This document shows positions 16,236 through 23,962 of a DNA stretch of 64,000 bases, piece after piece. The notes under the pieces were generated by a model. It did not search any database. It worked only from the letters and a program-made list of their open reading frames with translations, and was not told where the DNA came from. The DNA is taken from NCBI GenBank assembly GCA_964459385.1, contig CAYWLG010000004.1, positions 62,001-126,000 of the forward strand. The letters are read 5' to 3'. Every line of letters begins with the position of its first letter. The stretch's first letter is position 1. Made by a program: the position numbers and the translations under genes. This DNA is from UBA6107 sp964459385. GTDB taxonomy: Bacteria; Chloroflexota; Anaerolineae; Anaerolineales; Anaerolineaceae.

Positions 16236-18336
16236 GGCTCACCTCGGCTGCGGGCAGTCCGCGCAGAACGGATTGAATGGCGATGAGCAACTTGCCACGC
16301 TCTTCGTTGCCGGATTCGTTGAGACTGACGCTTACCAGCGACACATGCTCCGAACAGCGGCGCAGCAAACCAGTGCAGACACGTTCCAGCGTATCCTGGC
16401 TGGTGTTGAGTTCATCCGCGGCCGTCCATTTTTTGCCGGCCGGCCAGTTGCGGCTCAGTACATAGGGCTGGGTCAGAGGTTGATCCAGCCGCGCCCACCA
16501 GCCCGAAGAGCCGACATCCAGCCAGAATTGATGGCGAACCGGCCGGTTGCTCATCAAATAGGTGAAAGCCGGCGCAATCAAAACGCTTTGGCTTTGCAGT
16601 TGATCTTCCCAGTTGCTGAGATATTGGGCCGAGATCACCCCTTCTTCCACCGTGCGGACGTATTCCTGGCTGAGCGATACGCCCGCGGGCAGTTCGGTGG
16701 GCAGCACCGTTTGCCGGAATTTGCGTGCCGACTCGATGAGACGATTCACCACTGAGGCGGCCTGGTAATTTTGGTGGAAGTTGAATTCGCTGCTGCTGAG
16801 CAGCTCGCCAAACAAACGGCTGAAAAAGACGTCCAGTTCGTCAGGGCTGTTGGCGTTCTCTTCGAGCCAGGCACGCAGGGTTTCGAACCGGTTGCCGATA
16901 TTGAAGGTGATGCGCTGCTGCATTTCGTTGGCGATCTGGGCAAAGTTGTTGAATTTGTTCTCGTCACGATTGGGCGAATAGAGAATTTGCGAAAGTAGAT
17001 CGGCCCGGATCAGATCCAGGTCGGGAATGACCTGCATGAGCATGTAGCGCAGATCATGTCGGGTGGGGGCCAGCTTCCAGGCTGGGTGGGCCAGTTTGGC
17101 CAGGGTGAGCAGAGCGTTGACCACCGGCTCATCTTCGAGGCTGCGCGATGGCCTGAATGTGGAAAAAGGCAGCGACTTTTCATCAAAACGCTGTGCCAGC
17201 GCAAAACGCAGCGAATCGCTCAAGAAAGGCGTCAGTACCACGATCTCTTGTGGGGCAACACCTTTTTCGGTGATCAAAGCGGTGATTTCATCAACGATCC
17301 AATCCATCGCTTGCGGGTAGAAGCGGAAGGAATGAACCGAAAAAGCCTCTGCAGCGCTTGAATCAGCAGCTTTCTTGCCGCTGTGTTCGATGATGGCCGT
17401 TGAGAGTAGATCAGAAAAGTGCTTCAAGGGCTCAGATTGGATGAACGATTCGCTAAAGTCCACCGCCTGGCAAGCATCACGCAGTTTTTCTGCCGAAGCT
17501 GCATCCGCCCCCAAAAAGGTACGGAAACCGGCACGGGTATCCTGCACGATCAAGGCGGAATCCAGCTCAGGCAGCCAGTCGTGGACGATCTCATGGGCGA
17601 TGGGAACATCTTCTTCTGCGTTGTCGTAGATCAGGTGGCGATAGGTGTGGGTCAGATAATTGCGGCACAGGGTGGACTTCCACAGATGTTTGGCGAAGAC
17701 CTCAAATTGCAGGGAGAAATCGAGCAGATTGTTTTGCAGGCAGTATTCTCTGAAACGGATGCCGCACTCCTGCACCTGATCGTAGGCCAGTAACTGTTTG
17801 GCCCGTCCCGTCCAGGCAGATTTGAGGCGTTCACCGATTTCACTGATCTCAAACCCCACGACGGCTGCTTTGTTCAGGTTGTCCAAAATCTGGCTGTAGG
17901 CGCGATTGGGGTCAATTGTGACGCTGTCAAAGTAGCCATTCTGGATCAAGGGCTCCACCAGATGGGCCATGTAATACTGGGCGGTTTCAAGCGTTAAAAA
18001 ATGGGGCGGCTGATCAGGGTGTTTAAACCCGGCCAACGGAGCTACCATTGGCCAAAAGAGACTGACCATACGTTGGGCCAGACCGCCCAGCGTGACGATG
18101 GTAAGGGCGCCACCGGCAGGAAAGTCGGCAGCCTGGGCAACTTCGCGATAAGGCTGTGCCAGACTGCGCTGCGGGGTTAAGACCAAAATGGATTCAGCCG
18201 GGATCTCTGCCTGGAGCAAGCGTTCGAGCACCAGGCTTGCCGTGGTCGATTTGCCACTGCCGGCCGGCCCGGAAAGGAAGACCTTGCCCTTGCCGGCCAG
18301 TTCGATCACAGCCAGTTGTTGATCGGTCAGCTCCAT
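16228..18336 (-). CDS. AddB-like P-loop protein, divergent UvrD fold
   Basis: 702 residues. A good Walker A is near the N terminus (LSGPAGSGKSTTASLVLERL), but the other UvrD motifs are hard to find: the expected Walker B region reads IYDNAEEDVPIAHE, and the motif VI region (VCTGLLRRCSEHVSLVSV) lacks the usual arginine pattern. That is the picture of AddB/RexB, whose helicase domain is degenerate, but the C-terminal nuclease of AddB is absent and appears as its own gene two positions downstream. The start at 18336 has AGGGGAAG upstream. The family assignment is by architecture and neighbourhood, not by strong motif identity. Confidence 0.75.
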   Translation of the reverse strand: MELTDQQLAVIELAGKGKVFLSGPAGSGKSTTASLVLERLLQAEIPAESILVLTPQRSLAQPYREVAQAADFPAGGALTIVTLGGLAQRMVSLFWPMVAPLAGFKHPDQPPHFLTLETAQYYMAHLVEPLIQNGYFDSVTIDPNRAYSQILDNLNKAAVVGFEISEIGERLKSAWTGRAKQLLAYDQVQECGIRFREYCLQNNLLDFSLQFEVFAKHLWKSTLCRNYLTHTYRHLIYDNAEEDVPIAHEIVHDWLPELDSALIVQDTRAGFRTFLGADAASAEKLRDACQAVDFSESFIQSEPLKHFSDLLSTAIIEHSGKKAADSSAAEAFSVHSFRFYPQAMDWIVDEITALITEKGVAPQEIVVLTPFLSDSLRFALAQRFDEKSLPFSTFRPSRSLEDEPVVNALLTLAKLAHPAWKLAPTRHDLRYMLMQVIPDLDLIRADLLSQILYSPNRDENKFNNFAQIANEMQQRITFNIGNRFETLRAWLEENANSPDELDVFFSRLFGELLSSSEFNFHQNYQAASVVNRLIESARKFRQTVLPTELPAGVSLSQEYVRTVEEGVISAQYLSNWEDQLQSQSVLIAPAFTYLMSNRPVRHQFWLDVGSSGWWARLDQPLTQPYVLSRNWPAGKKWTAADELNTSQDTLERVCTGLLRRCSEHVSLVSVSLNESGNEERGKLLIAIQSVLRGLPAAEVSHV

Positions 18337-18359
18337 AAACTTCCCCTTGGGATGAATGC

Positions 18360-18938
18360 TCAATAGCTTTCGCCTGCAATACAGTGCAAGACGGCACGCA
18401 GCAGCAGAGTATCTGCCTCGGCGCGGTGCTCATTCAGCAAAGGAATCTGAAAGAAAGCGCCCGCTTCTTCCAATTTAAAGTATTTCATCGAACGGCGTGC
18501 CGGGTCCCAGACACCGCGAAAATCGGAGTAGATCGGCAGTACATCCACCATTTGCAGGTTATCCCGCCAAGGCAGGCGATAGCGCGCATGCGATTGCTGC
18601 ATCATGCGGTAATCGAAAGGCGCATTATAGGCAGCGATGCTGCGTCCGTACAAAAAAGTGCGAATCTTGGGCCAGGCGATCGGCCAGGCCGGTGCACCGG
18701 CCACGTCTTTATCCGAGATGTGATGCACGCGCTGTGCATCTGCCGGCATGGGTTTCGTGGGTTTGATGAGGGTATTGAGCAGCAGTTTGCCATCAAAATC
18801 GATGATGGAAATCTCCACAATCTCATCCTCTTTGCCAATGCCGGTGGTTTCTGTGTCGATATAAACCGGTTTTTGGGCGATGATCTGGCGTGCCACTTGA
18901 ATGGCGTGTTCTTTCGTGTTGTTGGGTGTATTGAACAT
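18360..18938 (-). CDS. DnaQ-like 3'-5' exonuclease (DEDD family)
   Basis: 192 residues. Exo I is VYIDTETTGIGKEDEIVEIS, Exo II IAAYNAPFDYRMM, and Exo III HRAEADTLLL (HxxxxD type, so DEDDh). It resembles stand-alone exonucleases of the DnaQ/ExoX group rather than a polymerase subunit. The start at 18938 has GAGGTCAC in front of it and sits 10 bases past the lipoprotein stop; a longer frame to 19082 runs inside that gene and lacks a ribosome site. It leads the helicase/nuclease set, which suggests a shared role in DNA end or mismatch processing. Confidence 0.9.
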   Translation of the reverse strand: MFNTPNNTKEHAIQVARQIIAQKPVYIDTETTGIGKEDEIVEISIIDFDGKLLLNTLIKPTKPMPADAQRVHHISDKDVAGAPAWPIAWPKIRTFLYGRSIAAYNAPFDYRMMQQSHARYRLPWRDNLQMVDVLPIYSDFRGVWDPARRSMKYFKLEEAGAFFQIPLLNEHRAEADTLLLRAVLHCIAGESY

Positions 18939-18948
18939 GTGACCTCTT

Positions 18949-19788
18949 TCAGGGTTGGTTCCACTCGTCAATGTCATTGACCATGACGGTGAAATTGGTG
19001 GTCTCAACGGCGGAAATAAAGACACCAAAATGTCCGTCCTCGGTGTATTTTGAGTCTGAGAAATCTTTGACCAGTTTGCCATTGATGTACAGGCTGAAGT
19101 GGTCCTCTTTCACCATCACGCCCAGGCGGTTGGTCTGATTGGCGCCGCTCAAAATGGCCGGGTCGGATGCCCAGGAGACCAGATAGTTGCGATCTGAAGA
19201 GCCGTCCCAGCTAAAGAAGGCATACTGTCCGCCGCAGGTCAGCCCGTAATAATACCCTTTGCCGTCCGTGTAGGAGGGCGATTTCAAGACCAGCCCGTAA
19301 TTATCACTGCCGGAGCAATTGCCAGTTGTGAAGGTGCCTTCAAGATAAAAATTGCCCGGTGTCGGGTAAGTGAGGCGCCAGCGAATGCCGCCTTGTGCCC
19401 GCGAAGATTCCATGACCAGATCGCCGTTGCTGACGCTCATCGTTACGGCATCGTCACTGTAGGGCGATTGCAGGCCGAATGAACTTTTTGTGTTAAAGGT
19501 TTCGGCAAACGAGGGCAGCCCCAGGCTTAATTTTGGGTCATCCGGCAGGGGAGTGACCGTCGGGTCCACCGTTGCAGTAGGTGTCAGGCTGGGGGTTGTG
19601 CTGGCTTCGGGTGTGGCAGTGACGACGATCACGTTTTCAGGTGTGGCGGTAGCTGAATCCATCACCTGCATCGTCAGCGCAACACGGGTGGATACGGCGT
19701 CAGTGGTTTGCTTGTCTTTGGACAAGGGAAAGTTGCATGATGTAAGTACCAGTAAAAATAAGGGAATTACCCAAAGTGTCTTTTTCAT
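18949..19788 (-). CDS. Lipoprotein with a C-terminal concanavalin-like (LamG/DUF1080-type) domain
   Basis: 279 residues. A lipobox signal peptide (MKKTLWVIPLFLLVLTSC, lipidated Cys18) is followed by a threonine/proline-rich linker (about 45-85) and a beta-rich domain with NYGLVLKSPS, GYYYGLTCGGQYAFFSW, RLGVMVKEDHFSLYINGKLV and GHFGVFISA, a pattern typical of jelly-roll carbohydrate or protein-binding domains. It would be anchored outside the membrane. GAGGAG precedes the ATG. It is the first gene before the DnaQ exonuclease with a gap of only 10 bases, an odd partner for DNA-repair genes. Confidence 0.85.
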   Translation of the reverse strand: MKKTLWVIPLFLLVLTSCNFPLSKDKQTTDAVSTRVALTMQVMDSATATPENVIVVTATPEASTTPSLTPTATVDPTVTPLPDDPKLSLGLPSFAETFNTKSSFGLQSPYSDDAVTMSVSNGDLVMESSRAQGGIRWRLTYPTPGNFYLEGTFTTGNCSGSDNYGLVLKSPSYTDGKGYYYGLTCGGQYAFFSWDGSSDRNYLVSWASDPAILSGANQTNRLGVMVKEDHFSLYINGKLVKDFSDSKYTEDGHFGVFISAVETTNFTVMVNDIDEWNQP

Positions 19789-19842
19789 TTCTCCTCAACT
19801 TTCATGAGGGTATTATATCTATTTTGCGCTTTCTTCGCACAT

Positions 19843-19855
19843 CGGCAAATTGCCG
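19843..19855. promoter_or_regulatory. 13-base palindrome between divergent lipoprotein genes
   Basis: CGGCAAATTGCCG is a perfect palindrome about a central base. It lies about 25 bases upstream of a minus-strand TATAAT (19812-19817) that could serve the LamG-like lipoprotein gene, and about 40 bases upstream of an extended -10 on the plus strand (TGCTATTAT, 19894-19902) that could serve the FecR lipoprotein. A shared operator is possible but unproven. Confidence 0.35.
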
Positions 19856-19975
19856 TGCTTGTATAAGTGGTCAATGCCATATTTGTAGGGATGTGCTATT
19901 ATATGTTTACCCGCAACTCGACAATTAAATTTCTGTGGCATGTTCTCTTTGTGACAAAAACTCGTGGAGGGAAAG

Positions 19976-21235
19976 ATGAAGAAAGCACGCATTTTCATTG
20001 GGATGATTCTGGTGTTGGTTCTACTTGCTTCCTGTCAGCCTCAGCAAACTGTAGCTCCATCAGAAACGGACGCCTTGGCTTCATCTGGGGCAGATTCTGT
20101 GAGCTTGACCCCCTCGCTGGATTCGAATGGTGAACCACAGGTGGCAGACAGTGCCAATACAGACAGCATCGATTTCTATCAACCTGTGGGAAGCAGTGAA
20201 GATACGCCGCAATATTCGTTATTGATCGAGCCCAATGAAACTGAGACGAATCCACCCGTGATGGTCGAATGCCAGGGAGAACAATCTAACGTATACGCCC
20301 CTACTTCCGGCATTGCCATGAATAACCATTGCATAATCGATACCGGCGAGACAGTTGTTCATGTAGCCTTGCCTGACGGCAGCTTATTGAGCTTTAGCAA
20401 CGGCTCGATTTTTCAAATAAATCTGAGCAATACTCTTACCCAGATCATTTTGAAGCAAGGGGAGGCCTACGTGCGCCTGGTTCCACAACCTGAGGGAAAG
20501 AAATTCGTTGTAGATACCGTTGACGCAAAAGTAGAAGCTGAAGGGACCATCTTTGTTGTTGGTTTAAACGAGACACTATTGAACGTGACCGTCATCAATG
20601 GGAAAGTGTACGCGTTACGCTGCAGAGACTGGGATAAGCTTGAGTGTCTGATATGGAATGAAGTCGGTGTTGACATGGAGTCCATTAAGCTTTACACGAG
20701 CTCACTGGGTTCTTCCGATTGGGCCACGAGTGAGTCTGGCGACCCAGATGGCTGGTGGTACGATATGAACTTTGGCTCTGAATTTGCGCGTGATAATTCA
20801 AGTTGGGATTATTTGTATGATCCTGCCAGCGGCTTTGACCAAAACTCCACCCAAGACGATGCACTGTTTACCGCAAAAATGATGGTTCAGTTAACAATTG
20901 CTGTAGATAATTGGGACGAAGACACTTTCAATTCTCTGGCTAACACATTGAATCAGCAATCTAGCTATTGCAGTAATTTCCCATCAAACTGTCTGGCAGC
21001 GGTCGTGACGAATGCCGATGATACGGTTCAGATTCAGGGTCCAAATATGACGACGGGCGGAAGTCCTTCGGGGCAATTCCCTTCCTTTGATAGGAGTACC
21101 TGCTTTACTCGCGATGGACATCTTTGGTGCTACCCGGTTGAGGGGAGCGTGGATGCGTTTTATTCAGGCGAGTGGGATTTGACTGAAATATGCAATTCTT
21201 ATCCGGGCGAGAGTTTCTGCGCCTGGTTGCAGTGA
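19976..21235 (+). CDS. FecR-domain lipoprotein
   Basis: 419 residues. Signal peptide with lipobox (MKKARIFIGMILVLVLLASC, Cys20). After an acidic, low-complexity stretch, residues about 100-210 form a FecR-like beta domain: ETVVHVALPDGSLLSFSNGS, LTQIILKQGEAYVRLV and VDAKVEAEGTIFVVGL. FecR domains usually sit in sigma-factor signalling proteins, but here there is no sigma or TonB gene and the protein is simply lipid-anchored. The C-terminal half is cysteine-containing and unassigned. GGAGG precedes the ATG at 19976, and a strong hairpin follows the stop. Confidence 0.86.
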   Translation: MKKARIFIGMILVLVLLASCQPQQTVAPSETDALASSGADSVSLTPSLDSNGEPQVADSANTDSIDFYQPVGSSEDTPQYSLLIEPNETETNPPVMVECQGEQSNVYAPTSGIAMNNHCIIDTGETVVHVALPDGSLLSFSNGSIFQINLSNTLTQIILKQGEAYVRLVPQPEGKKFVVDTVDAKVEAEGTIFVVGLNETLLNVTVINGKVYALRCRDWDKLECLIWNEVGVDMESIKLYTSSLGSSDWATSESGDPDGWWYDMNFGSEFARDNSSWDYLYDPASGFDQNSTQDDALFTAKMMVQLTIAVDNWDEDTFNSLANTLNQQSSYCSNFPSNCLAAVVTNADDTVQIQGPNMTTGGSPSGQFPSFDRSTCFTRDGHLWCYPVEGSVDAFYSGEWDLTEICNSYPGESFCAWLQ

Positions 21236-21260
21236 TACGAGATAGCACCAAAACAGAAAT

Positions 21261-21302
21261 AACTGGACAGCGCGTGAAAACAGAAAAGCTGTCCAGTTTT
21301 TT
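21261..21302 (+). terminator. Rho-independent terminator after the FecR lipoprotein
   Basis: Perfect 11-bp stem AACTGGACAGC / GCTGTCCAGTT with a 16-base loop, running into TTTT on the plus strand. Confidence 0.85.
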
Positions 21303-21428
21303 AACTTTTCAGCAATTCCACTTGAATACGGCTGCGCTTCGATCCAATGTGGATGTTTAGGCCGCATTCTTGCGAAAACCCGTTCGGTAACATTTACCTT
21401 TGTGACATTACAATCGGTAAATTGTTAG

Positions 21429-21434
21429 TACAAT
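21429..21434 (+). promoter_or_regulatory. -10 box six bases before the rluE start codon
   Basis: TACAAT, with TTACAA 15 bases upstream as a possible -35. With normal initiation about seven bases downstream, the transcript would begin at or next to the ATG at 21441; no ribosome site is visible. Confidence 0.45.
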
Positions 21435-21440
21435 GATCCC

Positions 21441-22010
21441 ATGTCTGCCAAACCCACTCTGTTGTTTTACAAACCCGATCAGGTGCTTTCGACCTTTACG
21501 GATGAGGCTGGTCGGGAGACTTTGAAAACGTATATTCCTTTTGAAGGGATCTATTCCGCCGGTCGTCTGGATTATGACAGCGAAGGGTTGCTCGTAGTCA
21601 CCGCGGATGGCAGCCTGATCAGCCGCCTGACCGACCCGAAAAATCACGTTGTGAAAACCTATCTCGCTCAGGTGGAAGGTCCCTGTGAGGTCGACAAACT
21701 CCGCGAGTTGGAGGCGGGTATTTTGCTGGCAGGGGTTCGCACGTTGCCGTGCAAGGTAATGCAAGTGGACGAACCCGATCTGGCGCCCAAACGAAAACCT
21801 TTGACCCCACATGCGCCTCTTAGCTGGCTGCGCATTCAGATCCGTGAGGGCAAAAAGCATCAGGTGCGCAAAATGACGGCCGCGCTGGGGTATCCGTGTT
21901 TGCGGCTGGTGCGTGTGGCGATCGGCCAAATCGGTGTGGGTGACCTTCAACCCGGCCAGTGGCGTGAACTAAACCCAGATGAAATTGCGCTTTTAAAGCG
22001 AACAAAATAA
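21441..22010 (+). CDS. rluE: 23S rRNA pseudouridine synthase RluE
   Basis: 189 residues of the RsuA/RluE family with no S4 domain, as in RluE. The catalytic aspartate is in SAGRLDYDSEGLLVVT; FTDEAGRETLKTYIPFEGI and REGKKHQVRKMTAALGYP are close to the E. coli RluE pattern. It converts one uridine of the peptidyl-transferase region of 23S rRNA to pseudouridine (U2457 in E. coli). There is no Shine-Dalgarno; a -10 box ends six bases before the ATG, so the mRNA may be leaderless. Confidence 0.9.
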   Translation: MSAKPTLLFYKPDQVLSTFTDEAGRETLKTYIPFEGIYSAGRLDYDSEGLLVVTADGSLISRLTDPKNHVVKTYLAQVEGPCEVDKLRELEAGILLAGVRTLPCKVMQVDEPDLAPKRKPLTPHAPLSWLRIQIREGKKHQVRKMTAALGYPCLRLVRVAIGQIGVGDLQPGQWRELNPDEIALLKRTK

Positions 22011-22019
22011 GCCCCGTTG

Positions 22020-22025
22020 TATAAT
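22020..22025 (+). promoter_or_regulatory. -10 box nine bases before the start at 22035
   Basis: Perfect TATAAT in the 24-base gap after rluE. No Shine-Dalgarno follows, and the codon before the ATG is TGA, so the start is fixed. The expected transcript start lies two or three bases before the ATG. No good -35 is visible. Confidence 0.4.
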
Positions 22026-22034
22026 TCCTTTTGA

Positions 22035-23525
22035 ATGAAAACGACCGTACTTCAACTCGAAAGTTTTGATTCACGCCAGTCCATTTTGGATAAGATGGCG
22101 CGTGCCAGCGCAGGGCGTGTCCTGCTCGTTTGGCCAAAACGCAACCGTCTTAGCCTGTCTGAAGTGGATCTGATGGTGATCGCGCGCAAAGCCAGCCAGG
22201 CTTCGCTGCAGTTGGGTCTGGTGAGTCACAGCGCTCAGATCACTGAGCTGGCCGCTGCGCACGGCATCAATTGCTTTCCCTCGATTCCGCTGGCTGAGAG
22301 AGCCCGTTGGTCGAAAAACGATCCTTCAGCCGAGATACCTGTGTTGGACTATTCCGTAGTTTGGAACGATCAACGTCCTCACCTGGATGCAAAGAAAGGG
22401 ACGGGCAAAAAAGCTTCCCTTTGGGTTCGCGTTCTTTCGGCTGGTCTGGGCGGGTTCGCGCTGCTGGCACTGCTTGTTTTCGTGGTGCCCTCTGCGAAGG
22501 TGACCCTGTCGCCGCAGACACATGAAAAGACGCTGAATATAGAAGTTTGGGCGTCTCAAAAGGTTGGCGCGCTAAACGTCAACGGCAGTTTACCCCTGTA
22601 TGAACATACCGTTGAGTTAAGTGGCACAAAGACTGCAGCGGCCACCGGCCAGGTAGATATTCCCAGCGAGTATGCCACTGCAGAAGTGGTATTTACCAAC
22701 TTGACCGATCAGATTTTGACGATCCCTACCGGCACGGTGGTGAGCACAGCCGATGAAGACCCCATCCGCTTTGTAACCGAATCTGAAGTTACCCTGCCGG
22801 TCAGTGCACACGATTCGCAGTCTGTTATTGTGAAGGCGCTCTTGCCTGGCAGCAGTGGCAACGTTGCGGCGGGTCAAATTCAACTGGTAGAGGGCAATCT
22901 GGGTGGATTGATCGAGGTAAACAACCCTACTGACGGCAGCGGCGGCACGGACTCACGGGCTGCTTCGCCAACAGAAGAGGATTACGAGGGGTTAAAGACT
23001 GAATTAACCGCCGAGTTGTTGGCACAGGCCAGCGCCTCCTTTGGGTTGGACGCAGATTTTCAGGTGATTGACCGTTCGATTGCCGTTGTGAAAGAAATTT
23101 CGCAATCTCGTACGATCGAGCCGGGCCAGCCCGGCGAAGAGGCTGGTCTTGCACTGACCCTCGAGATTCGCGGCTTGGGATATTCCAAAAAGGAGATGCA
23201 GCAGCTTGCCATGGAGTCGCTGGCGGCCAGCCTGGCAAAGAATGAGGCCATTTATGCTGATGCGGCTGTTGTATGTAACACAACCAACCCGAGCGGCGAT
23301 GCCGAAAGTGGTTATCGCTGGGAGGTCGCTGCCTCGACCCAGGTGGGTCCGCTGGTGGATGCTGCGGCGGTGGCGAGCCTTATCGCAGCAAAACCCTATG
23401 AGCAGGCAAGCAGCGAACTGAGCCAGACCATTGAATTGGCTGCACCCCCAAGGTATGATCCTTTCCTGTCCCCGTTCGCTCTGCCCTGGGCAGAATTCCG
23501 CATTCAGGTGGAGGTGCAGCAATGA
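22035..23525 (+). CDS. Single-pass membrane protein with a large extracytoplasmic beta-rich domain, baseplate-J-like
   Basis: 496 residues. A cytoplasmic ~125-residue N-terminal domain (VLLVWPKRNRLSLSEVDLMV, then LGLVSHSAQITELAAAHGI) resembles a small Rossmann-like fold. One membrane helix lies at about 131-151. The rest is extracytoplasmic, starting VPSAKVTLSPQ and including TGQVDIPSEYATAEVVFTNL and LLPGSSGNVAAGQI, a pattern like the Baseplate_J/gp47 domain. No phage genes surround it. Its stop overlaps the ruvX start (ATGA). The role is unknown; with mltG and ruvX downstream an envelope role is possible. Confidence 0.75.
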   Translation: MKTTVLQLESFDSRQSILDKMARASAGRVLLVWPKRNRLSLSEVDLMVIARKASQASLQLGLVSHSAQITELAAAHGINCFPSIPLAERARWSKNDPSAEIPVLDYSVVWNDQRPHLDAKKGTGKKASLWVRVLSAGLGGFALLALLVFVVPSAKVTLSPQTHEKTLNIEVWASQKVGALNVNGSLPLYEHTVELSGTKTAAATGQVDIPSEYATAEVVFTNLTDQILTIPTGTVVSTADEDPIRFVTESEVTLPVSAHDSQSVIVKALLPGSSGNVAAGQIQLVEGNLGGLIEVNNPTDGSGGTDSRAASPTEEDYEGLKTELTAELLAQASASFGLDADFQVIDRSIAVVKEISQSRTIEPGQPGEEAGLALTLEIRGLGYSKKEMQQLAMESLAASLAKNEAIYADAAVVCNTTNPSGDAESGYRWEVAASTQVGPLVDAAAVASLIAAKPYEQASSELSQTIELAAPPRYDPFLSPFALPWAEFRIQVEVQQ

Positions 23526-23962
23526 GCGCTGACAAAGGACGTGTTTTGGCCGTTGACCCGGGCGAGAAGAATATTGGCCTGGCGATCAGCGATGAAACGG
23601 CCACCCTGGCCCGTTCGCTGGCCGTGGTCAGACACGTTTCAAAATTGCTCGATGCGGCCACGATTGCCAGCATCGCGCTTGAGAATCAGGCTGTGAAAAT
23701 ACTGGTCGGCATGCCTACCGGGCCGAACGGCGAAGACATTGCGCAGACCCGCCATGCGCGCAGTTTGGCGCAGGCCATTCAATCCCAATCCAATTTGCCC
23801 GTTGTGTTGTGGGACGAGTATGGCACGACCAATGCTGCACAGGCCACCCTGTTGGAGCTGGGTGTGACGCGCGAACGGCGTGGTGGGCATCAGGATGCCC
23901 TGGCGGCTTCACTGATTTTAAAGAATTACCTTGAGTCGAGCGGAGAGTTTAATGGCGAATAG
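23522..23962 (+). CDS. ruvX: Putative pre-16S rRNA nuclease / Holliday junction resolvase RuvX (YqgF)
   Basis: 146 residues of the RNase H-like YqgF family. Catalytic acidic residues appear in RVLAVDPGEKNIGLAIS, in WDEYGTTNAAQ and in the C-terminal GGHQDALAASLIL. E. coli YqgF matures the 5' end of 16S rRNA; a resolvase role has also been proposed. It overlaps the membrane-protein stop and the mltG start, the usual ruvX-mltG order. Confidence 0.92.
   Translation: MSADKGRVLAVDPGEKNIGLAISDETATLARSLAVVRHVSKLLDAATIASIALENQAVKILVGMPTGPNGEDIAQTRHARSLAQAIQSQSNLPVVLWDEYGTTNAAQATLLELGVTRERRGGHQDALAASLILKNYLESSGEFNGE

Noticed and set aside
22035..23525. A prophage remnant
   Set aside because: Only one weak tail-like resemblance, no other phage genes, and overlapping housekeeping neighbours.
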